Source of the DNA: Neomelitea salexigens DSM 19753
GTDB lineage: Bacteria > Pseudomonadota > Gammaproteobacteria > Pseudomonadales > Spongiibacteraceae
Length of the DNA stretch: 47,672 nucleotides
Assembly: GCF_000422345.1 (NCBI RefSeq)
Contig: NZ_AULP01000015.1
Coordinates: 1 to 47,672, forward strand
Direction of reading: 5' to 3'
In this document: piece by piece, positions 1-7,042 of the stretch
Layout of the letters: each line of letters opens with the position of its first letter
Position numbering within the stretch: position 1 is the first letter of the stretch
Position numbers and translations under genes: made by a program
The notes under the pieces: model-generated
Database searches by the model: none
What the model saw: the letters and a program-made list of their open reading frames with translations, nothing else
What the model was told of the DNA's origin: nothing

Positions 1-309
1 GATCAGGGCAGCCAATACACAAGCCATGACTGGAGCGAGTTTCTCAGAGAGCATGGCTTGGAGGGGAGCATGAGCCGCCGAGGCAACTGCCACGACAACG
101 CGGTTGCGGAAAGCTTCTTCCAGTTACTAAAGCGAGAACGAATAAAGCGCAAAATATACGCGACACGAGATGCAGCAAGGAGCGATATATTTGATTACAT
201 CGAGATGTTCTACAACACAAAACGACAGCATGGTTCCAACAATGGGCTGTCGCCTGTAGATTATGAGCGTCAGTATTTAAAAGAGGCTGAAAAGCGTCTA
301 GTGAACTAG
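1..309 (+). CDS. IS3-family transposase OrfB, C-terminal part (5' truncated by window edge)
   Basis: The frame is open from the first base. It encodes the C-terminal part of an rve-type DDE transposase, about 102 residues. The first residues DQGSQYTS contain the second catalytic Asp of the DDE triad. MSRRGNCHDNAVAESFF contains the catalytic Glu, and LSPVDYE is typical near the C-terminus. The first Asp lies before the window. The enzyme would catalyse cut-and-circularise transposition, but only with the missing N-terminal part and OrfA. It is clearly different from the transposase at the other end of the window (for example CHDNAVAESF against [10 protein letters not shown]), so the two are different elements. 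Family assignment is secure; the subgroup is not determined. Confidence 0.9.
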   Translation, partial: DQGSQYTSHDWSEFLREHGLEGSMSRRGNCHDNAVAESFFQLLKRERIKRKIYATRDAARSDIFDYIEMFYNTKRQHGSNNGLSPVDYERQYLKEAEKRLVN

Positions 310-319
310 TGGCGATTCA
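1..319 (+). mobile_element. IS3-family insertion sequence, right-end fragment
   Basis: This is the 3' part of an IS3-family element whose left part lies outside the window. The transposase reading frame is open from base 1 and stops at 309. About ten bases later the sequence ggcgattca could be the element's terminal repeat, because IS3 elements end in CA and the transposase usually stops just before the end. The boundary at 319 is inferred, as the other end and target duplication are not visible. The element lies directly upstream of integron-cassette DNA, so it seems to have inserted into a cassette array. Confidence 0.75.
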
Positions 320-437
320 TTGATTATTTTCAGCGCAATAACGACTACCGGTTTCGTAGAGTGTGCTCAAAAGTTAAAGAGCCCGTGAGACTGGGCGTAC
401 TTGCGGACAAAGGATTACGAGTCTCAGGCAAGAAAAG
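320..437. other. Non-coding remnant between IS end and first attC
   Basis: I see no supported gene in this stretch. It lies between the probable IS end and an attC-like site, so it is probably the tail of an integron cassette whose gene was removed or separated by the IS. Confidence 0.4.
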
Positions 438-504
438 GCCTAACAATGGGCTCCAAGGGACGTCAGCGCTATCGCGCCGCCGCCACTGAGTCCAGGCGTT
501 ATGA
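438..504 (+). other. attC-like integron recombination site 1
   Basis: The site begins with gcctaac (R''-type RYYYAAC core) and ends with gcgttatg (R'-like GTTA core). Inner arms tgggctcca and tgagtcca pair with one extra base in the left arm, the usual arrangement that gives attC its strand-selective folding. The length of about 65 bp is within the attC range. It lies directly upstream of the lipoprotein gene, and two further sites of the same design follow. The site is read left to right, so the integrase and attI would lie to the left of the window. Confidence 0.65.
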
Positions 505-519
505 ATGTAGGAGAAATCG

Positions 520-909
520 ATGCATAGAATTGCCTTTATTTTATTGATTTTGGTTCCTTTGGTTTCATGTTCGACGTATGAATGGGTTTACGTTTTAGAT
601 CCTAAGCCGGAAATTCCTTCCGCTCAATTTGGAACGGATAAAGCTGATTGTTTAAGTAAAGCCTACGCAGCAGTACCCCAGCCGCAAACAAGTGTTACAT
701 CTATGCAGCAAACCCAAAATGTATCGGTGGGATCTAGCGGAATTCCAGTGGATCAACGAGGAGCGTCAGACGTCCAACAATCGCTAGCAAATCGGGAGGC
801 TATGAGAGCACAAGCCAATGCAATTGAAACTGCTAAACGTGCGCGTCAAGAATATTTTCTGGCATGTATGCAATCTAAGGGTTGGTCGTGGCAAGAGGTG
901 GCCGAATAA
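520..909 (+). CDS. Small putative lipoprotein encoded in an integron cassette
   Basis: The 129-residue product starts with a short hydrophobic signal peptide (residues 1-16) ending in a lipobox, LVSC, so Cys17 would be lipidated and the protein anchored in the envelope. The rest is Gln/Ser/Ala-rich and polar, with a QQTQNVSVGSSG-type low-complexity middle and a conserved-looking end, YFLACMQSKGW, of the kind seen in small cassette-borne lipoproteins. The start at 520 has the ribosome-binding site aggag eight bases upstream. The gene lies between attC-like sites 1 and 2, exactly as a cassette gene would, close behind the upstream site. It is AT-richer than the core genes of the window. I do not recognise a specific family and propose no function beyond an envelope lipoprotein. 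Confidence 0.75.
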   Translation: MHRIAFILLILVPLVSCSTYEWVYVLDPKPEIPSAQFGTDKADCLSKAYAAVPQPQTSVTSMQQTQNVSVGSSGIPVDQRGASDVQQSLANREAMRAQANAIETAKRARQEYFLACMQSKGWSWQEVAE

Positions 910-948
910 TTTTACTATCCAATTTTTAGGCCGCTCAGGCGTGAAAAT

Positions 949-1085
949 TCATAACAATCACGCGCAGTCGGCCGCTGAAAAACACGGCGGGACAGTCAAA
1001 GCTCCGCACCTTTTTGTGCAATCGCTGCGCTCATTTTTGCACAAAAACGCGCTCCACTTTGCCTGCCCCTGGCGTGGGCGTTATG
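949..1085 (+). other. attC-like integron recombination site 2 (long, VCR-like)
   Basis: The site starts cataacaat and ends gggcgttatg. The outer arms pair (CATAAC with GTTATG) and the inner arms cacgcgcag and ctggcgtg pair with one extra base. The interior carries gggacag and ctgcccc blocks, like the long attC repeats of Vibrio-type chromosomal integrons. At about 137 bp it has the length of such repeats. It closes the lipoprotein cassette and borders the toxin-antitoxin cassette. Confidence 0.7.
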
Positions 1086-1089
1086 GGTT

Positions 1090-1383
1090 TTAGAGGTGCT
1101 GCTCAACATCCATACTATTGTGGAGGATTCGGATCACAACGATCTTGGATTCCGTGCCAGCTCGGTAAAAGATGATATGGCTGCCTTGGCTGAACTTTTT
1201 GTACGCAGGTTTTATGTCATCCGCATCGCGACCTATCTCAGGTTGGCGAGCAAGCAGCTTGAAGGCATTATCAAGCTGCTTGAGGTACTTGTCGCGTTGC
1301 CGCTTTCCCCATTTTTCGTCGGTAAACCGGCCAATATCTATAAAGTCTTTTCGAGCAGCGGTGGTTAGTAGGTATGGGCGCAT
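1090..1383 (-). CDS. parE: ParE-type toxin of a type II toxin-antitoxin pair
   Basis: The 97-residue protein has the RelE/ParE fold signature: an N-terminal LTTAARKDFIDIGRFT helix, a central QPEIGRDADDIKPAYKKF segment, and the strand pair SHIIFYR and IVVIRILH near the C-terminus. ParE toxins poison DNA gyrase, which is family knowledge; RelE-like activity on the ribosome cannot be excluded from sequence. The gene lies downstream of its antitoxin and their stop and start codons share one base (TAATG), so translation is coupled. The pair is read against the direction of the cassette array, a common orientation for toxin-antitoxin cassettes, which stabilise silent arrays. At 97 residues it has full family length. 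Confidence 0.9.
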   Translation of the reverse strand: MRPYLLTTAARKDFIDIGRFTDEKWGKRQRDKYLKQLDNAFKLLARQPEIGRDADDIKPAYKKFSQGSHIIFYRAGTESKIVVIRILHNSMDVEQHL

Positions 1384-1622
1384 TAGTGAGCTTCGTTATC
1401 CAGCTCAGCAATAACGCTTTCAAGGGAGTAGTCCGCTATCCCACTTTGTTCACCTTCGTCCAAGAGGCGCCGGAGCCTTTCAAGCTTGCTCTCCGTTTCT
1501 TCAAGCAGCCGCAGCCCGGCACGCACAACCTCGCTCGCCGAGCCGTAACGGCCATTTTCAACCTGCGCGGCTATAAAATCGTCAAAGTGGGGCCCAAGTG
1601 TAATGCTGGTATTTCTAGCCAT
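1383..1622 (-). CDS. parD: ParD-type antitoxin
   Basis: The 79-residue protein begins MARNTSITLGPHFDDFIAAQV, a ribbon-helix-helix DNA-binding domain. It continues through GRYGSASEVVRAGLRLLEE, the classic ParD signature, to an acidic flexible C-terminus that would wrap the toxin. The start at 1622 was chosen because aggagg lies seven bases upstream and the domain starts there; the frame is open further upstream without support. It would neutralise the adjacent ParE and repress its own promoter. The palindrome about 15 bases upstream of the start is the likely operator. Confidence 0.9.
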   Translation of the reverse strand: MARNTSITLGPHFDDFIAAQVENGRYGSASEVVRAGLRLLEETESKLERLRRLLDEGEQSGIADYSLESVIAELDNEAH

Positions 1623-1635
1623 GGGGTGCCTCCTG

Positions 1636-1650
1636 TACCAAATATTGGTA
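1636..1650. promoter_or_regulatory. Palindromic operator upstream of parDE
   Basis: TACCAA and TTGGTA are perfect inverted 6-bp arms separated by ATA. The site lies just upstream of the parD ribosome-binding site. ParD ribbon-helix-helix antitoxins usually autorepress through short palindromes in this position, so this is the likely autoregulatory site. Binding is inferred. Confidence 0.55.
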
Positions 1651-1665
1651 TATTCTGCCAAAACA

Positions 1666-1726
1666 CCCATAACAAGGCAAGGCAGGCCGACGCCGATAAG
1701 CGGCGCGGTTGCTGGCGGCGTTAAAA
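1666..1726 (+). other. attC-like integron recombination site 3
   Basis: The outer cores are cataacaa and cggcgttaa. The inner arms gcaaggca and tgctggc pair with one mismatch and one bulged base. The length is about 60 bp. It has the same orientation as the other two sites and closes the parDE cassette. No matching site follows the next gene, so this is probably the distal end of the array. It is the weakest of the three. Confidence 0.55.
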
Positions 1727-1744
1727 TCAAGAGAACTTCATTAA

Positions 1745-2320
1745 ATGCCAGACGTTGCCCCATCACGAACCATAGCGTTTCCAACACCGAAGCAACTTGC
1801 TGCGTGGCTAGAGGTTAATCATGCCAGTGAGAGTGAGTTGTGGGTGAAGATTTTTAAGAAGCAGTCGTCAGTGACTAGTGTGACCTGGGATGAGGTGGTG
1901 ATTGAGGCCTTGTGTTGGGGATGGATCGACGGGGTAAAGAAGTCGCTTGATGAGCAGGCGTATCTTCAGCGGATTACGCCGCGCAAGGCGCGCAGTAGTT
2001 GGTCGAAGCGGAATCGGGCTCATGTGGAGCGTTTGATCGACGAGGGTCGCATGCAGGAGCCGGGGTTGGTGCATGTTCGCGCGGCGCAGGCGGATGGGCG
2101 TTGGGAAAACGCCTATGCGGTGAGTGAGATGACGGTGCCGGAGGATTTTCTGGCGGCGCTTGAAGGCGAACCGACGGCGAAGTCGTTTTTTGATACGTTG
2201 AATAAGGCGAACCGTTTTGTGATTGCCTACGGTTTGATCAGTGCCAAAAAACCGGAGACGCGGCAGCGGCGTTTTGCCAAATACCTAACCATGCTGGCAA
2301 ACGAGGAAAAGCCGAAGTAA
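1745..2320 (+). CDS. YdeI/OmpD-associated (OmdA) family protein
   Basis: The 191-residue protein matches the YdeI/OmdA family. The N-terminus FPTPKQLAAWLEVNHASESELWVKIFKK, the block EALCWGWIDGVKK, and ITPRKARSSWSKRNRAHVERL are typical. The C-terminal OmdA part has the pattern FFDTLNKANRFVIAYGLISAKKPETRQRR. Members have been linked to resistance to cationic peptides or bacteriocins, but no biochemical activity is certain. The gene begins about 20 bases after attC-like site 3 with only a weak ribosome-binding site (agagaa). It could be a final cassette lacking its attC or the first chromosomal gene beyond the array. Family assignment is confident, function is not. Confidence 0.85.
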   Translation: MPDVAPSRTIAFPTPKQLAAWLEVNHASESELWVKIFKKQSSVTSVTWDEVVIEALCWGWIDGVKKSLDEQAYLQRITPRKARSSWSKRNRAHVERLIDEGRMQEPGLVHVRAAQADGRWENAYAVSEMTVPEDFLAALEGEPTAKSFFDTLNKANRFVIAYGLISAKKPETRQRRFAKYLTMLANEEKPK

Positions 2321-2439
2321 CTGCAAGACGGGCAGTGGTTTGTCGATGGCGCTTGGCTGGTCTGCCCAGATTCCGATACCATTCGCTCTTTTTTTGCGTA
2401 TCACCCCATTTCTCGAAATCGATCTCCAGGACTTTTAAC

Positions 2440-2877
2440 ATGAAATTGAATGTCTATCTTTCCGGCGAAATCCATACGGACTGGCGGGAGCAAATTATTG
2501 CTGGCTGCAAGGGCAGTGGTATTACATTTTCATCGGCGGTGACGAATCATGAGGCCAGTGATGCCGCGGGTGATGTGTTGGGCGCGGAGGAGAACAGCTT
2601 TTGGCGCGATCACAAGTCGGCAAAGGTGAATGCGATGCGGATCTCCACGCTGATCGAGCAGTGCGATATCGCGGTAATCCGCTTTGGCGACAAGTATAAG
2701 CAGTGGAACGCGGCCTTTGACGCGGGGTACTGCGCGGCGAAGGGTAAGCCCTATATCACGCTGCATGGTGAGGAGATTATTCACCCATTGAAAGAGGTGG
2801 ATGCGGCAGCGTATGCCTGGGCGACGACACCAGAGCAGGTAGTGGAGATGCTTACCTACATTGTTGCTGAGTCGTAG
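2440..2877 (+). CDS. ytoQ: YtoQ-family protein
   Basis: The 145-residue product begins MKLNVYLSGEIHTDWREQI and contains the YtoQ hallmarks VTNHEASD, FWRDHKSAKVNAMR, and IRFGDKYKQWNAAFDAG. These recall nucleoside 2-deoxyribosyltransferase-like folds, in which the GEIHTDW segment and AFDAGYCAAKGKPYITLH form a nucleotide-binding half. The enzymatic role of YtoQ is not established. The start at 2440 has aggac about nine bases upstream; the frame is open further upstream to about 2335, but that extension looks non-coding. Length matches the family (about 145-150). A hairpin terminator follows. Confidence 0.9.
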   Translation: MKLNVYLSGEIHTDWREQIIAGCKGSGITFSSAVTNHEASDAAGDVLGAEENSFWRDHKSAKVNAMRISTLIEQCDIAVIRFGDKYKQWNAAFDAGYCAAKGKPYITLHGEEIIHPLKEVDAAAYAWATTPEQVVEMLTYIVAES

Positions 2878-2902
2878 TTTGTTGGTGTTTTGAGGGGTGA
2901 AG

Positions 2903-2946
2903 GCTGAGCTGTCGCGGTGGTTAACTGCGCCAGCTCACCTTTTTTC
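2903..2946 (+). terminator. Rho-independent terminator after ytoQ
   Basis: The arms tgagctg (2905-2911) and cagctca (2931-2937) form a stem with a 19-base loop, followed by six T residues. The position right after ytoQ and before the convergent ligase gene fits. The long loop makes it only moderately certain. Confidence 0.5.
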
Positions 2947-2956
2947 AAGCCTGGCG

Positions 2957-4507
2957 TTAATTAATAGCCCGTTCCTGGTTTTCCCAGTAGGGTTCGCGCA
3001 GCACTTTTTTCAGAATTTTCCCGGTTGGGTTTCTCGGCAGTTCGGCAAACACTTTGAGCTGGCGTGGAATCTTGTAGCCTGCTAGGTCATTGCGTAAGAA
3101 CTCGATCATCTCCGTTTCGTTTAGCTGCTTGCCCTCGGCAAGCACCACGCAGGCCAGTGGCGTTTCGCCAAAGTTTTCGCAGGGAATGCCCACCACGGCA
3201 ACATCGGCCACGGCCGGGTGTTGGCTGAGGGCGTTTTCGATCTCGATAGGATAGATATTTTCGCCGCCGCTAATAATCATGTCTTTAATGCGGTCTCGCA
3301 GGAAAATATAACCGTGTTCGTCGATCACCGCGGAGTCGCCGGTGTGCACCCAGCCGCCGGCCAGGGTTTCGGCGGTCGCGTCGGGGCGGTTGTAGTATTC
3401 CATCATGTTGGCGTCGCAGCGGATGAGTAGTTCGCCGGTTTCGCCATTGGGTAGTGGGTTGCCGTCGCGGTCGACCACTTTCACGTCAACGCCCGCTTGG
3501 GGTCGACCGCAGGACGCCAGCAGTTCGGGGGCGTCGTTCGCTGCGCGGCGATGATCGTCTGCCGAGAGTGACACGACAGCGCCGCAGGTCTCGGTCATGC
3601 CGTATACCTGATAGAAGTTGCAGTCGAATACCTCCATCGCCGCTTGCAATAGTGCGCTGTTGATGGGCGAGGCGCCGTACACAATTTGCCGCAGGTGGCT
3701 GAAGTCGCGTTGGCGCAGGTCGGGCACCATATGGATCAGTGCCATGATCATCGCGGGAACCATAAAGGTGTTTTCAATTTTATAACGCTCAAGATCTTCT
3801 GCGATTTTAAAGGGGTCGAAGGTCTTGTGGAGTACCACGCTGGCGCCGGATAACACCGGCAGGATCAGTGTGCCGGCACCGCCGATATGGAAGTTGGGCG
3901 CGCTAACGAGATCGCGGCCGCCAGGCCCGGACTTAACCTCCCAGGACGCGCTGGTCATGCAGTACAGCGACAGGATGTTTCGCTGGCTGAGCACCACCCC
4001 TTTGGGGCGGCCGGTGGTGCCGCTGGTGTAGAGCTGGAGTAGCGCTGCCGAGCTGTCACTGCTGTTGTCGACTTCGCCAGCATCACTCAGCGAGGACAGC
4101 CACTCTGTCCAGCTTTGGTTGTGGCTGGCAAGGATGTTCAGCCCGGGCTGAGCCTGTTGCACAGCGTCGCTCAAGGTGGTCAGTTCTTCGTCGGCAACAA
4201 TCAGTAATTTTGCTTCGCTGTCTTGTACAACGTAGCGAATTTCTTCCGGGGCAAGGCGGTAATTTACCGCACATAACACCGCGCCAATGCGGCTGCAGGC
4301 CAGCAGCACGGTGAGAAAGTCCGGGCAGTTTTGACACATGATGGCGATGCGGTCACCGGGTTGAATGCCCCGCGCCAGTAACCCCGCAGCAATGCGGTGA
4401 GATTGCTCGGTAATGTCGCCGTAGCTGAGGACGGTGTCTTGGTAAATGATGCAGTCGCTGCTAGCACGCACCCGCGCGTGATAGTCGACGAACTGGTGAA
4501 TCTTCAT
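2957..4507 (-). CDS. Acyl-CoA ligase (AMP-forming, fatty acyl-CoA synthetase family)
   Basis: The 516-residue enzyme would activate a fatty or aromatic carboxylic acid to its CoA thioester in the cytoplasm via an acyl-adenylate. The adenylation P-loop YTSGTTGRPKG is at residues 160-170. The VYGMTE motif follows in the middle, then the hinge region with GWVHTGDSAVIDEHGYIFLRDR. GGENIYPIEIEN and the C-terminal catalytic Lys in NPTGKILKK are also present. The start at 4507 was chosen for its aaggag ribosome-binding site eight bases upstream; the open frame extends 121 codons further without protein-like sequence. It lies 82 bases downstream of an AraC-type regulator on the same strand, probably in one operon. 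The substrate cannot be told from sequence; nearby beta-oxidation genes favour a fatty acid. Confidence 0.92.
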   Translation of the reverse strand: MKIHQFVDYHARVRASSDCIIYQDTVLSYGDITEQSHRIAAGLLARGIQPGDRIAIMCQNCPDFLTVLLACSRIGAVLCAVNYRLAPEEIRYVVQDSEAKLLIVADEELTTLSDAVQQAQPGLNILASHNQSWTEWLSSLSDAGEVDNSSDSSAALLQLYTSGTTGRPKGVVLSQRNILSLYCMTSASWEVKSGPGGRDLVSAPNFHIGGAGTLILPVLSGASVVLHKTFDPFKIAEDLERYKIENTFMVPAMIMALIHMVPDLRQRDFSHLRQIVYGASPINSALLQAAMEVFDCNFYQVYGMTETCGAVVSLSADDHRRAANDAPELLASCGRPQAGVDVKVVDRDGNPLPNGETGELLIRCDANMMEYYNRPDATAETLAGGWVHTGDSAVIDEHGYIFLRDRIKDMIISGGENIYPIEIENALSQHPAVADVAVVGIPCENFGETPLACVVLAEGKQLNETEMIEFLRNDLAGYKIPRQLKVFAELPRNPTGKILKKVLREPYWENQERAIN

Positions 4508-4589
4508 AGCCGGAGCTCCTTGGCGTGTTATCGGTATTATTTGCTCGCGGCTATCAATGTAAAACGCCTCAGCGCGTTTTGCCAGCCTG

Positions 4590-5633
4590 TTATGGCAGCG
4601 GTTTGGCTGTGTCTTGCTCGGTGCTAATTGTGTTGTTGCGCCGGTACTCGCCGGGGCTGCTGCCGGTCCATTTTTTGAAAGAACGGATAAAAGCACTGGG
4701 CTCAGAGAAGCCGAGTTGATAAGAAATACTTTTAATATCCAGCTCCGGGTCGGCGAGTAAGTCGATGGCGAGGTCGCGCAGTAATTCGTGCTTGAGCTGG
4801 CGATAGTCGCAGCCTTCCTGGGCAAGTCGTCGCCGCAGTGTTTGTGCGCCGACGCCAAGTGCCTCGGCAATGTGTTCGTAGTTGGGCAGCTGCGGCAGCG
4901 ACTTCTTCAGGTAGCGGCGAATCTGCTCGGTATAGCTGCCCTCTTGGTCGGGCATATGCAGCAGTTCGTAGGGGACCCGCTGTAGGTAATCCTCTAGCTC
5001 AGCATTACTGCGCACCACGGGCAGGCTCAGCAGTCGACGAGCAAATACGAAATCGGCATGGGGCTGATTGAAGCGCGTTTCAGTGTGAAACAGGTAGTGG
5101 TATTCATCGCGATGGCGCGGCGGCGGGTAGTGAAGGTTGACTCTTAGCAGGGGCAGGCGCGTACCACACAGCCAGCAAAAATAGCGGTGGTGCATCATCA
5201 TATGCTGTTCGCAGGTCCACGGCGCAAGCTCATAGCCAGCCTCAGGTTCAAGCCGATAAAAGGCGTAGTTGTCCCGTTGCTGCAAACTCACTTTATAGCC
5301 GCTGTCGAAAAGGTTGAACAGTTCGATGTGGCGCTCAAAGGCCTGAAGCAGGTCTTCGCTGTTATGGGCAAAACGCATTAGCGCCGCCATCGTGCCGGGG
5401 CGCTGAGGGTGTTTGTTGTAGCCGAGTGACTCGTCACCACTGAGTTGAGTGACCGCTTCGAGCAAGCGGGCAAATTGAATTGGACGCACACGGGCGCGGT
5501 CGCTAGTGAGCACGCTTTCCGGGATATCACACTCCGCGAGCAGCGCCGATTGTTGGTTTGCCGACAGGGGCTGGCGCGCACCGATGGCCCGCACAAAGGC
5601 GGCAGAAATCGTGCGGTGGTCACTGACACTCAC
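4590..5633 (-). CDS. AraC-family transcriptional regulator (Arabinose_bd-type N-terminal domain)
   Basis: The 347-residue regulator has an N-terminal effector domain of the type found in OruR/ArgR-like and lipid-responsive AraC proteins, with conserved [23 protein letters not shown]-terminal double helix-turn-helix spans about residues 250-335, with [16 protein letters not shown] and the AraC signature [25 protein letters not shown]. It lies directly upstream of the acyl-CoA ligase on the same strand and divergently from the thiolase operon. The 154-base region between the divergent starts is the natural place for it to control both. Effector and target sites are not visible; an acyl-CoA or fatty acid is a guess from context. 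Length is typical. Confidence 0.9.
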   Translation of the reverse strand: MSVSDHRTISAAFVRAIGARQPLSANQQSALLAECDIPESVLTSDRARVRPIQFARLLEAVTQLSGDESLGYNKHPQRPGTMAALMRFAHNSEDLLQAFERHIELFNLFDSGYKVSLQQRDNYAFYRLEPEAGYELAPWTCEQHMMMHHRYFCWLCGTRLPLLRVNLHYPPPRHRDEYHYLFHTETRFNQPHADFVFARRLLSLPVVRSNAELEDYLQRVPYELLHMPDQEGSYTEQIRRYLKKSLPQLPNYEHIAEALGVGAQTLRRRLAQEGCDYRQLKHELLRDLAIDLLADPELDIKSISYQLGFSEPSAFIRSFKKWTGSSPGEYRRNNTISTEQDTAKPLP

Positions 5634-5787
5634 TACTGTGGCGCTCCGTCATTCTTTTGTCTTGGCGCGCCAGTCTACGTCGACCTGTAAGAAAATGTCT
5701 ATCGTCTGTCACAGCAGATCATTGTTCAGGCGGCCCCCCGCGTCCAATCTTTGGTGCACGATTTTCATGCAAAGTGAGAGAACCATC

Positions 5788-6996
5788 ATGAGCAACAGTG
5801 CTTTTATCTACGACGCGGTAAGAACACCGCGTGCCAAAGGCAAAATGGGTTCGCCCCTGAGTCAGGTGAAGCCCGTCGATCTTCTTGCTGGCCTGCTAAA
5901 CGGCCTGCGTGACCGCCACGGTTTAGATACCGCCCTGGTGGATGACGTAGTCATGGGCTGTGTAACGCCAGTGGGTGAGCAGGGTTCCTGTATTGCGAAA
6001 ACCGCGGTGATGAAGGCGGGCTGGGATGAGTCAGTGGCCGGTGTTCAGCTGGACCGCTTCTGCGCTTCCGGTTTGGAAGCTGTGAACCTGGCGGCGATGA
6101 AGATTGCCTCGGGCTGGGAAGAGCTGGTGGTTGCCGGTGGCGTGGAAAGCATGTCTCGCGTGCCCATGGGTGCCAACGGCGGCGCCTGGGGTGAAGACCC
6201 GCAGACCGCATCAGATACCGCGTTTGTTCCCCAGGGTGTGGGCGCAGACTTGATTGCGACGATGGAAGGCTTTAGCCGCGAAGACGTCGACGCCTTTGCG
6301 GTTCGCTCACAAGAGCGCGCGGCCGCGGCCCGCGAGGCCGGTTACTTTGACGGCTCGGTGATTCCGGTGAAAGACGGCAACGGCATGGTCATCCTGCAGC
6401 GCGACGACTTTATCAAGCCGGGCACCACTGTAGAGAGCCTGAGCAAGCTGAAGCCCTCCTTTGAGATGCTTGGCGGCATGGGTTTTGACGATATCGCCTT
6501 GAGCAAATACCCCCACGTTGCGCGTATTAATCACGTTCACCACGCGGGTAACTCCTCAGGTATTGTCGACGGCGCAGCCGCGGTATTGATCGGCAGCGAA
6601 GCAGCCGGCGCAAAATTGGGCCTGAAGCCCCGCGGCCGCGTAGTGGCGACAGCGGTTACCGGAACCGAGCCTACCATTATGTTAACGGGCCCTGGCCCTG
6701 CCACGTTTAAGGTGCTGGAAAAAGCCGGTATGACGATCGATCAGATCGACCTGTTTGAAATCAACGAAGCGTTTGCATCGGTGGCGATGCGTTTCCAAAA
6801 AGACACGCAAGCCCCCTGGGAAAAGATCAATGTAAACGGTGGCGCCATTGCAATGGGCCACCCCCTAGGCGCGACCGGTGCCATGCTGATCAGCACAGTA
6901 CTGGATGAACTGGAGCGTCGCCAACAGCGCTTTGGCTTGGTGACCTTGTGTGTGGGCGGCGGTATGGGTATCGCAACGATTGTTGAGCGAGTGTAA
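5788..6996 (+). CDS. Acetyl-CoA C-acyltransferase (thiolase)
   Basis: The 402-residue protein is a thiolase that cleaves 3-ketoacyl-CoA with CoA, releasing acetyl-CoA, the last step of beta-oxidation. The acylated nucleophile is Cys92 in DRFCASG. The general base is His358 in [10 protein letters not shown], and the second active-site Cys is Cys388 in LCVGGGMG. The start at 5788 begins the conserved [18 protein letters not shown]; sequence upstream in the same frame is unlike thiolases. Only a weak gagag ribosome-binding site is present. Forty-six bases downstream the multifunctional hydratase-dehydrogenase follows, giving a two-gene beta-oxidation operon with the thiolase first, like fadI-fadJ rather than fadBA. 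Chain-length specificity is unknown. Confidence 0.93.
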   Translation: MSNSAFIYDAVRTPRAKGKMGSPLSQVKPVDLLAGLLNGLRDRHGLDTALVDDVVMGCVTPVGEQGSCIAKTAVMKAGWDESVAGVQLDRFCASGLEAVNLAAMKIASGWEELVVAGGVESMSRVPMGANGGAWGEDPQTASDTAFVPQGVGADLIATMEGFSREDVDAFAVRSQERAAAAREAGYFDGSVIPVKDGNGMVILQRDDFIKPGTTVESLSKLKPSFEMLGGMGFDDIALSKYPHVARINHVHHAGNSSGIVDGAAAVLIGSEAAGAKLGLKPRGRVVATAVTGTEPTIMLTGPGPATFKVLEKAGMTIDQIDLFEINEAFASVAMRFQKDTQAPWEKINVNGGAIAMGHPLGATGAMLISTVLDELERRQQRFGLVTLCVGGGMGIATIVERV

Positions 6997-7042
6997 GCGC
7001 GCAGCCCTGCATTTTTCAGATTTAACAGAATAGGTAAGTCCG

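Noticed and set aside
2318-2372. A fourth attC site after the YdeI-family gene
   Set aside because: There is an inverted gggcag/ctgccc pair after a gtaac, but no R' GTTA core, so it does not meet the attC pattern.
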